From Lentisphaeria bacterium (lineage in GTDB: Bacteria > Verrucomicrobiota > Lentisphaeria > Oligosphaerales > Oligosphaeraceae), in the NCBI GenBank assembly GCA_016288215.1, contig JAEEYQ010000021.1:1-43085 (forward strand): a stretch of 43,085 nt of DNA, in the 5' to 3' direction. The position numbers and the translations under genes were made by a program. Position 1 is the first letter of the stretch; each line of letters opens with the position of its first letter. The notes below the pieces were generated by a model. The model ran no database searches. It saw nothing but the letters and a program-made list of their open reading frames with translations, and was not told the origin of the DNA. Positions 24,881 to 32,503 of this stretch are shown here, in pieces.

Positions 24881-26047
24881 ATGAACATCATCAGCGTCAC
24901 GGGAACCAAGGGCACCACGACAACCACACATTTTCTTCAAGCGGCATTGCAGGCGGCCACAGGGCGGCCGGCGGCCCTGATTTCATCCATCGGCGGCTTT
25001 GATGGCGTGAAATGGAGCGACAATGGCGGCTACACCACACCGCCGGCTCCCGTCGTGCAGGCCTGTGTGGAGAGGGCGCAGGCCAACGGCTGCGGCAATT
25101 TGGTTCTGGAGCTTTCCAGCATCGGAGAAAAGGAGGGGAGGGCGGATGGACTGACGTTGGACTACGGTGTCTTCACCAATTTGGGCCCCGACCATGTGGG
25201 CCCCAACGACGAACACGCCTCCCTGGAGGAGTATTATTTCTACAAGCGGAAGATTGTGTCCCGCTATGTCCATGCCGTGCTGAATCGGGACGACGCATCC
25301 TACGCGGACATGGTGAAGGCGGCGGAAGGCGGTTGCTGCGAACGGCTGCTGAGCTATTCCGCTCAGGCGGGAAGCGGGGCGGACATTTGGGCGGAGGATA
25401 TTCAACGGACGGCGGAGGGAATGGCCTTCGTCGCCGTCACTGACGCATGGCGGGTGCCGATGACGGTGCCCATGCCCGGCGTCTACAACGTGAGCAACGC
25501 CTTGGGGGCCATGGGCGTCATTCGGCTGATGGATTTGGATCCTACGGCGGCCGCCTCCGCCATCGCCGAAACCCGCATTGCAGGCCGCAGCGAAACCTAT
25601 CGCAAGAATGGAAAGACCGCCGTGGTGGACTATGCCCACAACGCCATCAGCTTCCATGCGATCCTGTCGGAGATGCGCATCCGCCATCCCAACGGCAAGG
25701 TACGGATCCTCTTCGGCGTGGGCGGTGGACGCATCGAACGCCGACGCGGCATGGCGGAGGAAAGCGCCAAGCTGGCCGATGTGGTCTATGTGACGTCGGA
25801 CAACCCGCGGGACGAAGATCCCCGCATGCTCTGCCAAGTTCTGCAGGACCTCATTCATCAGTACGGCGGCACTTGCCAAGTCATCGTCGACCGCACGGCC
25901 GCCGTGCGTAAAGCCCTGGAGGACATGGATGAAGGCGATGTGCTCATCTTGACCGGCAAAGGGCCGGAAACCTCCATCACCATCAACGGCGTCTCCTATC
26001 CCTATCCAGGGGACGCCGGATTGGTGAAGGCGGCATGGGGGCTCTAA
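24881..26047 (+). CDS. Mur ligase-family protein lacking the UDP-MurNAc-binding domain
   Basis: 388 aa. It starts almost at the ATP-binding loop (MNIISVTGTKGTTTTTHFL), continues with the Mur ligase central domain (TTPPAPV, LELSSIGEKEGRADGL, GVFTNLGPDHVG, YYFYKRKIV with the likely carbamylated Lys) and the C-terminal ligase domain (VVDYAHN, FGVGGGR, TSDNPRDEDP, LTGKGPE). The DNPR motif is the one that selects meso-diaminopimelate in MurE. MurE proteins are about 490 aa with an N-terminal domain binding UDP-MurNAc; that domain is absent here. The acceptor substrate is therefore unknown. ATG 24881 has GGGAGAGG just upstream. Confidence 0.82.
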   Translation: MNIISVTGTKGTTTTTHFLQAALQAATGRPAALISSIGGFDGVKWSDNGGYTTPPAPVVQACVERAQANGCGNLVLELSSIGEKEGRADGLTLDYGVFTNLGPDHVGPNDEHASLEEYYFYKRKIVSRYVHAVLNRDDASYADMVKAAEGGCCERLLSYSAQAGSGADIWAEDIQRTAEGMAFVAVTDAWRVPMTVPMPGVYNVSNALGAMGVIRLMDLDPTAAASAIAETRIAGRSETYRKNGKTAVVDYAHNAISFHAILSEMRIRHPNGKVRILFGVGGGRIERRRGMAEESAKLADVVYVTSDNPRDEDPRMLCQVLQDLIHQYGGTCQVIVDRTAAVRKALEDMDEGDVLILTGKGPETSITINGVSYPYPGDAGLVKAAWGL

Positions 26048-26075
26048 GGAGAATAGGCAATTCGAAATAGGAAGT

Positions 26076-26110
26076 CTTGCCGGACCTGTGGGTTCTGCAA
26101 GTCCGACAAG
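26076..26110 (+). other. Hairpin between the Mur ligase-like and aldo/keto reductase genes
   Basis: CTTGCCGGAC (26076-26085) can pair with GTCCGACAAG (26101-26110), with one mismatch and a 15-nt loop. No T-run follows, so it may be an RNA-processing or leader structure rather than a terminator. Confidence 0.45.
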
Positions 26111-26132
26111 AGAATAAAGGAGAGTTTCACGT

Positions 26133-27149
26133 ATGAGAACAGTGCCAACGGTTCGGTTGGGCCGAACGGAATTGCAGGTCAGCCGGAGCAGTTTTGGCGC
26201 GCTGCCGGTGCAGCGGGTCTCCACGAAGGAGGGCGTCTATCTGCTTCAGAAGGCTTTCTACAACGGCATCAACTATTTCGACACGGCCCGCGCCTACACG
26301 GACAGCGAGGAGAAACTGGGTCTGGCCTTTGCCCACATCCGTGAACGGCTGATCATCAGCACGAAGACCATGGGGCGGGACGTGGCGGCCTTCTGGAAGG
26401 ATCTAGAGCAGAGCCTGCGAATGCTGCAGACGGACTACATCGACATCTATCAGTTCCACAACCCGCCGTTCTGCCCCCATCCGGAGGACGGAACCGGCCT
26501 GTATGAGGCGATGCTGGAGGCGCGGCGACAGGGGAAGATCCGCTTCATCGGCTTCACCAACCATCGGCGCTCCATGGTGGAGGATGCCATGGCCTCCGGC
26601 CTGTATGACACCATCCAATATCCGCTGAGCTATCTTTCAGGGGATTTGGATGTGGCGGTGGCGGAGAAGTGCCGTCAACGGGATTTGGGGTTCATTGCCA
26701 TGAAGGCGCTGGCCGGCGGCCTGATCACCGATGCGGCCACTGCCTACGCCTACATGGCCCGCTTCTCCAACGTGGTCCCCATCTGGGGCGTGCAGCGGGA
26801 GCAGGAGCTGGACGCGTTTTTGGACTGCATGGCCAATCCGCCCGAACTGACGGAGGAGCGCTGGCGCAAAATCGAGGCGGACCGCAAGGAGCTGGCCGGA
26901 GACTTCTGCCGCGGCTGCGGCTACTGCCAACCCTGTCCCGCGGGCATTGAGATACAGAACTGCGCCCGCATGAGCCTGATGCTGCGGCGGGCCGTCAAAA
27001 CCCTCTATCTGACGCCTGAATGGCAGGCCAAAATGGCGAAAATCGCCGACTGCAAACATTGCGGGCTCTGCAAGAGCCGCTGCCCCTACGGGTTGGACAC
27101 GCCGGAACTGCTGCGACGCAACTACGAGGACTATTGGACGTTCCTGTGA
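26133..27149 (+). CDS. Aldo/keto reductase with two [4Fe-4S] ferredoxin motifs
   Basis: 338 aa. The N-terminal 260 residues form an aldo/keto reductase barrel: YFDTARAYTDSEEKLG has the catalytic Asp/Tyr, STKT the Lys and YQFHNP the His. The C-terminal part has two ferredoxin-like clusters, CRGCGYCQPCP (about 270) and CKHCGLCKSRCPYG (about 309), as in the 'predicted oxidoreductase of the aldo/keto reductase family' of anaerobes. It probably transfers electrons between a ferredoxin-type partner and a carbonyl substrate. It follows the Mur-like gene by about 85 bases. Confidence 0.92.
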   Translation: MRTVPTVRLGRTELQVSRSSFGALPVQRVSTKEGVYLLQKAFYNGINYFDTARAYTDSEEKLGLAFAHIRERLIISTKTMGRDVAAFWKDLEQSLRMLQTDYIDIYQFHNPPFCPHPEDGTGLYEAMLEARRQGKIRFIGFTNHRRSMVEDAMASGLYDTIQYPLSYLSGDLDVAVAEKCRQRDLGFIAMKALAGGLITDAATAYAYMARFSNVVPIWGVQREQELDAFLDCMANPPELTEERWRKIEADRKELAGDFCRGCGYCQPCPAGIEIQNCARMSLMLRRAVKTLYLTPEWQAKMAKIADCKHCGLCKSRCPYGLDTPELLRRNYEDYWTFL

Positions 27150-27168
27150 CCCTGAATCGCCTCTGGTT

Positions 27169-27294
27169 CTTTGGGACTAACGGTGTCCCTTTGAAAGTTG
27201 CATTCTTTGCAATATTCAAAAGTCCAAAGAGGAGCCTTCCCCCTCTTGCGTAAATTCGCGGAAATTCACCCAGAGGGCCCCTGGAGGGCCTTTG
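27169..27294 (+). terminator. Structured 3' region of the aldo/keto reductase gene
   Basis: A two-step hairpin is visible: CTTTGG(G)ACT pairs with AGTCCAAAG (to about 27230), enclosing TTTGAA...TTCAAA with TTGCA/TGCAA inside. A second hairpin, GGCCC(CTGGA)GGGCC, follows near 27276-27290 with a short TTT. Either could end the reductase transcript; both T-runs are weak. Confidence 0.45.
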
Positions 27295-27302
27295 TGCATT
27301 TC

Positions 27303-27320
27303 AGGTATTATAATATACCT
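27303..27320 (+). promoter_or_regulatory. TATAAT box inside a palindrome
   Basis: AGGTAT (27303-27308) and ATACCT (27315-27320) are inverted arms that exactly flank TATAAT (27309-27314). The opposite strand also reads TATAAT shifted by one or two bases, so the site could serve either direction. No good -35 hexamer is seen. Confidence 0.55.
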
Positions 27321-27485
27321 AAAAGAGGTCTCTGTGCGAGGAAGGGCCGTTCCAGTGGCCGCAACGGCCATCTTCCCTGAAAAAGAGGGTGAACGACGGC
27401 CCTTGGCGGCAAATTCCCGCCATGGCCGCAAAATGGCCGTCACAGGGGTGACGGGGTCATTGAACTTGCAATAAATGCAAGTTTT
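27321..27485 (+). ncRNA. Candidate structured small RNA
   Basis: A ~165-nt non-coding stretch lies between the TATAAT palindrome and an intrinsic terminator. In order: a long hairpin GGAAG-GGCCGTT (27340-27351) with AACGGCC-AT-CTTCC (27363-27376); a helix GACGGCC (27395-27401) with GGCCGTC (27435-27441) enclosing GGCGG/CCGCC (27405-27421); an 18-nt perfect hairpin CCGTCAC(AGGG)GTGACGG (27437-27454) that competes with that helix; and terminator ACTTGCA(ATAAA)TGCAAGT with TTTT (27464-27485). No known RNA family was recognised. No + strand gene follows soon, which favours a free RNA over a leader. Confidence 0.55.
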
Positions 27486-27507
27486 GCGCTCTCAACGCCG
27501 CCGTGGT

Positions 27508-28410
27508 TCAGACCCGTTTGACGGGCACGGAAGTGCCCATCTGTATTGTCTGAAGCCATTGGGAGACATCGGCTTCGGAGGCGAACTCCTTCAGGGGCAG
27601 CAGTGGCTCCATACCCAGCCGCGCGCATTTGCCAATGCCCAGAGGGTGGTAGGGTTCAAGGTGGATCTCCTTCACATGTGTGAGGGAATTGGCCAGCTCG
27701 GCGATGCCGTGCAGATGGGATGGGGTGGCATTGACCCCCTGAATCAGCGGACAGCGCAGAATCAGCTGGGCACCTGCGGCGTCAAGTTGTTGTAAGTTAC
27801 TACGTATCAATATGTTATCAACTCCGGTGAAATGCTTGTGTGCTTCGGGGTCGCTGGCCTTCACGTCATAGAGGAAAAGGTCCACGAAGGGCAGCGTCTG
27901 CTCGAAATGGGGCCATGGGGCATAGCCGCAGGTCTCCATGCAGACATGGAGGCCCGCCGCTTTGGCGCGTTGGAGCAGCGCGAGACAGAACGCAAACTGC
28001 GCCATGGGCTCGCCGCCGGTCAGCGTGACGCCCCCATGGGAGGTCTCGTAGAAGATTCGGTCCGTCAGCACCTCGTCCATGACCTGTTCCACCGTCATCT
28101 CCCTTCCGGCGGACTCCAATGCCTTTGTGGGGCAGCATGCCGCGCAACGTCCGCAATGGAGGCAGCCCTCCCGAAGGAAATCATGGGACTGCCCCATTTG
28201 ATGGCATTGGGAGGGGCAGACTTGCGCACAGCCGCCGCAGCCAATGCACTTCTCCTTCGAGTACAGAATCTCCGGCTCCGGCTTCTGAGACTCGGGGTTG
28301 TGGCACCAGATGCAGCGCAGGGGACAGCCTTTGAAGAAGACGGCGGTGCGGATGCCGGGCCCGTCTTGAATGGCGAATTTTTCGATGTCGAACAGAAGTC
28401 CAGTTGTCAT
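27508..28410 (-). CDS. Glycyl-radical enzyme activating protein (PflA family)
   Basis: 300 aa radical-SAM protein. It opens LLFDIEKFAIQDGPGIRTAV and has the cluster motif CPLRCIWCHNPE (CxxxCxxC, about 30). Two ferredoxin clusters follow (CIGCGGCAQVCP and CLHCGRCAACCP, about 55-100), as in activases of non-PFL glycyl-radical enzymes. GGVTLTGGEP is the SAM-binding GGE region. It installs the glycyl radical on a partner enzyme, but no glycyl-radical enzyme is in the window. Start 28410 (TTGLLFDIEKF) is preferred over an upstream in-frame start at 28473. An AT-rich patch lies at + 27783-27826 within the gene. Confidence 0.92.
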   Translation of the reverse strand: MTTGLLFDIEKFAIQDGPGIRTAVFFKGCPLRCIWCHNPESQKPEPEILYSKEKCIGCGGCAQVCPSQCHQMGQSHDFLREGCLHCGRCAACCPTKALESAGREMTVEQVMDEVLTDRIFYETSHGGVTLTGGEPMAQFAFCLALLQRAKAAGLHVCMETCGYAPWPHFEQTLPFVDLFLYDVKASDPEAHKHFTGVDNILIRSNLQQLDAAGAQLILRCPLIQGVNATPSHLHGIAELANSLTHVKEIHLEPYHPLGIGKCARLGMEPLLPLKEFASEADVSQWLQTIQMGTSVPVKRV

Positions 28411-28435
28411 AAGAGAGTCGTTTCCTATATATACT

Positions 28436-28467
28436 ATAATATGTGGATAAATGATGCCAAATGTCAA
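28436..28467 (-). promoter_or_regulatory. Possible promoter of the activase gene
   Basis: On the minus strand TTGACA (+ 28462-28467) is followed by CATATT and TATTAT hexamers at spacings of 18 and 20 bp. The -35 is perfect and the -10 spacing is slightly long. Confidence 0.45.
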
Positions 28468-28490
28468 TGACAATGGCGGAACTTTTCATG

Positions 28491-28647
28491 GGACGGGAGA
28501 CGGGGGACGAGAGACGGGGGACGAGAGACGTGAGACGCGTGACATGAAAATTGCTGATGAATAATTCCTAATTCCTCATTCCTAATTCCTCGTTCCTAAT
28601 TTCATATTTCAAATTCCTCATTTCTCATTCCTCATTTCTAATTTCAA
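28491..28647. repeat. Two adjacent heptamer arrays (GACGGGA and ATTCCTA types)
   Basis: 28491-28546 reads GACGGGA, GACGGGG, GACGAGA, GACGGGG, GACGAGA, GACGTGA and so on. 28564-28647 reads ATTCCTA, ATTCCTC, ATTCCTA, ATTCCTC, GTTCCTA, ATTTCAT, ATTTCAA and similar. They fill most of the 28411-28807 intergenic region. The remaining part before purD contains a possible stem GACCGCC (28702-28708) with GGCGGTT (28737-28743), but no recognised regulator. Confidence 0.9.
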
Positions 28648-28807
28648 GAAATTGACTGGCGTGTCTCGCATAGCGGGGTTTGCCGATTATATTTATGGAA
28701 TGACCGCCCGTGAGATCTCCTTTTGGGGGGCGTCTTGGCGGTTGCCCAATGGAGAATTTTCGCAAAAAAAGCATTAATTGCAATAAATTGAATAATAAGG
28801 AATATTT

Positions 28808-30061
28808 ATGAAAGCATTGGTGATTGGCGGCGGCGGTCGCGAGCATGCGCTGGTCTGGAAACTGGCTCAAAGCCCATTGGTGGACAAAGTCTACTGTGCC
28901 CCTGGCAACCCGGGCATGGACGGCGTGGAGACGCTGCCGTTGGGAACGTCACAGGAGATGGCGGACTTCGCGGCGGCCCATGGCATCGACCTGACCATGG
29001 TGGGGCCGGAGGCGCCATTGTGCGATGGCATCGTGGACGTCTTCCGCCAGCGGGGGCTTCGCATCGTGGGGCCGAATCGCTTCGCCGCCCAGCTGGAGGG
29101 CAGCAAGCGCTTCGCGAAGGATTTCATGCGTCGCCATGGCCTTCCCACGGCGAAGGCGGAGTATTTTGACGCGGCGGCTCCCGCCCTTGACTACGTGCGG
29201 CGCATGGGGGCCCCCATTGTGGTGAAGGCGGACGGTCTGGCCGCCGGCAAAGGCGTGGTGGTCGCCATGACGGTGGCGGAGGCGGAAGAGGCGGTGAAAA
29301 GTTGCTTCGACGGCGCCTTCGGGCAGGCCGGCGCCCGCATCCTGATTGAAGAGTGCCTCGTGGGCGAGGAGGCCTCCATCATCGCCTTGTGTGACAGCCG
29401 GACCATCGTGCCGCTGGCTTCCTCCCAAGACCACAAACGGGTTTGGGACGGTGACAAAGGCCCCAACACAGGCGGCATGGGTGCCTATTCGCCGGCGCCT
29501 GTGGTGACCGACGAACAGTGGAAAGTCATCAATCAAACCGTGCTGCAGCCCTTCCTCAAGGGCTGTCAGGAGGAGAAATTGGATTTCCGCGGCATCATCT
29601 ACGCAGGGCTGATGATGACGGCGGAGGGACCGAAGGTTCTGGAGTTCAACGTCCGCTTCGGCGATCCCGAAACCCAGGCCATACTGGCGCGGCTGGACAG
29701 CGATCTCTTCGAGGCCCTCGCCGCCACGGCGGACGGTCGTCTGGCCGACGTGACATTGCGTTGGTCCCCCAAGGCCGCCGTCTGCGTGGTCATGGCATCT
29801 CACGGCTATCCAGGAGCTTACGAAAAGGGATGCATCATCTCCGGCTTGGAGGATGCCGCCGCCACGGGAGCCGTCGTCTTCCATGCGGGAACGGCGATGA
29901 AGGACGGCCATTTCGTCACCCACGGCGGCCGTGTCCTTGGCGTCACCGCCTTGGGCGACACCATCCGCGAAGCCATTGACCATGCCTATGCCGCCGTGGA
30001 CAAAATCCATTGGGACGGCGTGCAATTCCGTCGTGACATTGGCCAGAAGGCCCTGAAATAG
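28808..30061 (+). CDS. purD: Phosphoribosylamine-glycine ligase
   Basis: 417 aa, the family length. PurD makes GAR from phosphoribosylamine, glycine and ATP, the second step of purine synthesis. Seen are the N-terminal [15 protein letters not shown], the ATP-grasp loop [15 protein letters not shown], the [13 protein letters not shown] stretch, the [12 protein letters not shown] signature and the metal-binding [18 protein letters not shown] stands eight bases before the ATG. It converges on the LOG-family gene, 27 bases away. Confidence 0.97.
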   Translation: MKALVIGGGGREHALVWKLAQSPLVDKVYCAPGNPGMDGVETLPLGTSQEMADFAAAHGIDLTMVGPEAPLCDGIVDVFRQRGLRIVGPNRFAAQLEGSKRFAKDFMRRHGLPTAKAEYFDAAAPALDYVRRMGAPIVVKADGLAAGKGVVVAMTVAEAEEAVKSCFDGAFGQAGARILIEECLVGEEASIIALCDSRTIVPLASSQDHKRVWDGDKGPNTGGMGAYSPAPVVTDEQWKVINQTVLQPFLKGCQEEKLDFRGIIYAGLMMTAEGPKVLEFNVRFGDPETQAILARLDSDLFEALAATADGRLADVTLRWSPKAAVCVVMASHGYPGAYEKGCIISGLEDAAATGAVVFHAGTAMKDGHFVTHGGRVLGVTALGDTIREAIDHAYAAVDKIHWDGVQFRRDIGQKALK

Positions 30062-30088
30062 GGCTTCAATGGCCAAAAGATACGGATG

Positions 30089-30673
30089 TCACTGGCCTGC
30101 AGGGACATCCGTCGTCGCGAATTGGGCATCCAGCCACTCGAATAGCTTGGGCACCGAGGGAGCCATGAACAACAGGCGGGCGAAGCGCGGGGCGGTGTAG
30201 CCCTCCTGCACAGAGCGTTGGAGCAGTTCCGCGATGCCGTCGTAGAAGCCGTTGAGGTTCAAGACGGCGACGGGTTTGACGGGACGGCGGTGCGCTTTGT
30301 CGCTTTTCACGCGCACCAAGGTGTTGAACAGCTCGTCCCATGTGCCGATGCTGCCGGGCAACGCCACAATGGCGTCCGCCAAACGGAACATTTCCGCCTT
30401 GCGCTCCTCCAGATTTTCGGTGATGAAAGTCTGCGTCAGTCCCTTATAGAGGAGATTCGGATGCAGGGTCTTGGGGAAGACGCCGATGGCGGTGCCGCCA
30501 TGTTGCAACACCGCGTCCGCCAGAATGGCCATGGTGCCTTCAGTGGTGCCGCCGTAGACCAATGGCATCCCGCGCTGAGCCAGTCCCTCCCCAAACTGAA
30601 TCACCGCTTGGGTGTAGGTGGAATCGGATGGCGTCTTCGCCCCCAAAAAGACAAGAACCTTCTTTGCTTCCAT
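30089..30673 (-). CDS. LOG-family protein (nucleotide phosphoribohydrolase)
   Basis: 194 aa. It has VYGGTTEGTMAILADAVLQHGG, ERKAEMFRLADAIVALPGSIGTWDEL, the LOG/lysine-decarboxylase-like signature (R-K-x-x-M and PGGxGTxxE, here PGSIGTWDE). By family knowledge these hydrolyse nucleoside 5'-monophosphates to free base and ribose-5-phosphate. The second Gly of the PGG motif is Ser. GGAGG lies six bases before the start on the minus strand. It is convergent with purD. Confidence 0.9.
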   Translation of the reverse strand: MEAKKVLVFLGAKTPSDSTYTQAVIQFGEGLAQRGMPLVYGGTTEGTMAILADAVLQHGGTAIGVFPKTLHPNLLYKGLTQTFITENLEERKAEMFRLADAIVALPGSIGTWDELFNTLVRVKSDKAHRRPVKPVAVLNLNGFYDGIAELLQRSVQEGYTAPRFARLLFMAPSVPKLFEWLDAQFATTDVPAGQ

Positions 30674-30717
30674 AAGTCGCCTCCGTGACGTCCTTTACGC
30701 TTCTTGTCAATTCCGTG

Positions 30718-32136
30718 CTATTTCAGGATGCCGATGGAGTTCAGAAGCACAATCAGCAGGCAGGGGATGACGATGACGCACATGCAGAACTGGAAGATGC
30801 CGCGGCGTTTCCATTGGGTGCCTGTGGTGTCGACCTCCTTGCAGAAACGCTCCAAACCGACGACTGCCGTGACAAGAATCGTGGTGAAGATGGCTCCCAG
30901 AGGCATGATGACGTTGTTGGCCACAAAGTCCGTGCTGTCCAGAATGTCCATGCCCTTGTAGCGTTCGATGAAGGCGAGGGGATGCACATTGGACAGGACG
31001 CTGTAGCCGAGAATGGTGATGACGCCGAGGACCAGAATCTCCGCAAAGCTGATGACGATGGCACGGTTGCGGCTCATCTTCAGCTCCTGTCCAATGGTCT
31101 GGACGTTGGTCTCCAGCAGGGAGATGGCGGAGGTGGCCGCCGCGAACAGCACCAGCAGGAAGAAGAGGATGGCGACCAGACGCCCCGCGGGGAAGGAGGC
31201 GAAGACCTTGGGCATGGTGCAGAAGACCAGTCCAGGGCCAGCGGACTCCGCCGCCTCTCTGCCTCCGAAGGACACGACGGCGGGAATAATCATCAGCCCT
31301 GCCAAAAAGGCGACGCCGGTGTCAAAGATCTCCACGTGATTGACGTTCCCCACCAGATTGTCCTCCTTCCGCATATAGGAGCCGTAGGTGACCATGATGC
31401 CCATGGCGATGGAAAGGGAGAAGAACAGCTGCCCCATGGCCGCCACCACGGTCATGTAGCTGAACTGGCTTTTGTCGGGCAGGAGATAGTAGCGGAGACC
31501 TTCCCCCGCGTTGGGCAGGAAGCAGCAGTAGATGCAGATGCCGACGCACATCACCACCAGAAGCGGCATCAGAATCTTGTTGAAGCGCTCAATGCCTTTC
31601 TCAACCCCCATGGCGACCACAGCGATCAGAATGGCGGCGAAAAGCAGAAAATAAAGGATGGGCTCCCAGGTGGAGGTGATGAATTGGGTGAAGTAGGTGG
31701 TGGAGGCGTCCTTGAGCACGCCGTCCACCATGATGGTGGCGTCCTTGTGGAATTGGCTGATGGGGGTGGTGAACATGGCGACGCAGTATTTGGTGACCCA
31801 TCCGCCGATGACGCAATAGTACGGCACAATGATGACCGGCGCGATGGAGTTCAGCCAGCCGCCGATGCTGACCTTGCCTAAAAATGAATCCTTCCCCGCG
31901 CAGAGGTCGCGGAATGCTCCGATGGGGCCTTTGCCGGTCATGCGGCCAAGGCAATTCTCCGCAATCAGAAGGGAATAGCCAAAGGTCAGAATAAGAATGA
32001 GATAGGTAAGAAGGAAGATGCCCCCGCCGTATTTTGCGGTCAGATAGGGGAAACGCCAGATGTTGCCAAGGCCAACGGCGGAACCGGCGGCCGCCAAGAC
32101 ATAGCCGATGCGACTTGAAAAACAGTTTTTGCCCAT
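30718..32136 (-). CDS. Sodium-dependent transporter of the SNF/NSS family
   Basis: 472 aa integral membrane protein with about twelve hydrophobic segments. The N-terminus SSRIGYVLAAAGSAVGLGNIW then RFPYLTAKYGGG is the NSS (LeuT-fold) Na-binding signature of TM1. These transporters import amino acids or related solutes with sodium. The start at 32136 is chosen because the family begins just before this motif; a longer frame to 32235 uses a TTG and has no family similarity. The substrate cannot be told from sequence. Confidence 0.93.
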   Translation of the reverse strand: MGKNCFSSRIGYVLAAAGSAVGLGNIWRFPYLTAKYGGGIFLLTYLILILTFGYSLLIAENCLGRMTGKGPIGAFRDLCAGKDSFLGKVSIGGWLNSIAPVIIVPYYCVIGGWVTKYCVAMFTTPISQFHKDATIMVDGVLKDASTTYFTQFITSTWEPILYFLLFAAILIAVVAMGVEKGIERFNKILMPLLVVMCVGICIYCCFLPNAGEGLRYYLLPDKSQFSYMTVVAAMGQLFFSLSIAMGIMVTYGSYMRKEDNLVGNVNHVEIFDTGVAFLAGLMIIPAVVSFGGREAAESAGPGLVFCTMPKVFASFPAGRLVAILFFLLVLFAAATSAISLLETNVQTIGQELKMSRNRAIVISFAEILVLGVITILGYSVLSNVHPLAFIERYKGMDILDSTDFVANNVIMPLGAIFTTILVTAVVGLERFCKEVDTTGTQWKRRGIFQFCMCVIVIPCLLIVLLNSIGILK

Positions 32137-32276
32137 GGGATCATGCAAATCAGCGCGCACTCTGTGGAATTTCCTGTGACGGAGACCGACTGCACGCGTG
32201 TCGTCGGATTCCGTGCCCCTCCTTCGGATTGTCAACCCTTTAATATAGCCTCTCCCATGGCTTTTGCCACGTTACC

Positions 32277-32340
32277 TCCCGTCCCCCCGTCTCCCGTCAC
32301 AGGAAGAGTGGGACGAGAGACGGGAGACGGGAGACAAGGG
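32277..32340. repeat. Heptamer array (CCCGTCT then GACGGGA)
   Basis: A short pyrimidine-rich run (CCGTCTCCCGTC) turns into purine-rich GACGAGA, GACGGGA, GACGGGA, GACAAGG, again with reversed polarity so that the halves are complementary. It forms the left border of the palindromic array at 32350. Confidence 0.85.
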
Positions 32341-32348
32341 CTCTCATT

Positions 32349-32464
32349 GAAAAAATGTTCCAAAATGACATGATTCATATCGGAAAAATGTTCCAAAATG
32401 CGGTGCTTTCCATTGGAAAAAATGTTCCAAAATGACATGATTTGCATTTGAAAAATGTTCCAAA
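32349..32464. repeat. Four-unit 33-bp palindromic array upstream of the DUF4143 ATPase
   Basis: ATGTTCC occurs at 32355, 32388, 32422 and 32455, spaced 33-34 bp. Each unit is an inverted repeat, clearest as TTGGAA...TTCCAA (unit 3, 32413-32430). The linkers alternate between ATGACATGATT and ATGCGGTGCTTT. In the last unit the left arm TTGAAA (32448-32453) lies 16 bp from TAGAGT (32470-32475), a plausible -35/-10 pair, so the palindrome covers the promoter of the gene at 32504. Confidence 0.9.
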
Positions 32465-32503
32465 CATGCTAGAGTATTATGGCATAGATAAGGAATTGTC
32501 AAG

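Noticed and set aside
24983..26224. 413-aa open frame antisense to the Mur ligase-like gene
   Set aside because: No domain, and it runs across a gene with intact Mur ligase motifs and on into the next gene's start.
27340..27485. SRP RNA, tmRNA or RNase P RNA
   Set aside because: None of the diagnostic motifs (GGAAG tetraloop core with flanking symmetry, tag frame, GAGGAAAGTCC) is present in the right setting.
28650..28807. ZTP (pfl) riboswitch upstream of purD
   Set aside because: GACTGGCG and ACCGCC-like pieces are present, but the conserved 3' element (CCGCCTGGGCA type) and pseudoknot are not, so the match is not credible by eye.
30685..31881. 398-aa open frame antisense to the sodium transporter gene
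   Set aside because: It is a His/Asp/Gly-rich low-complexity mirror of a membrane protein gene with clear NSS motifs.
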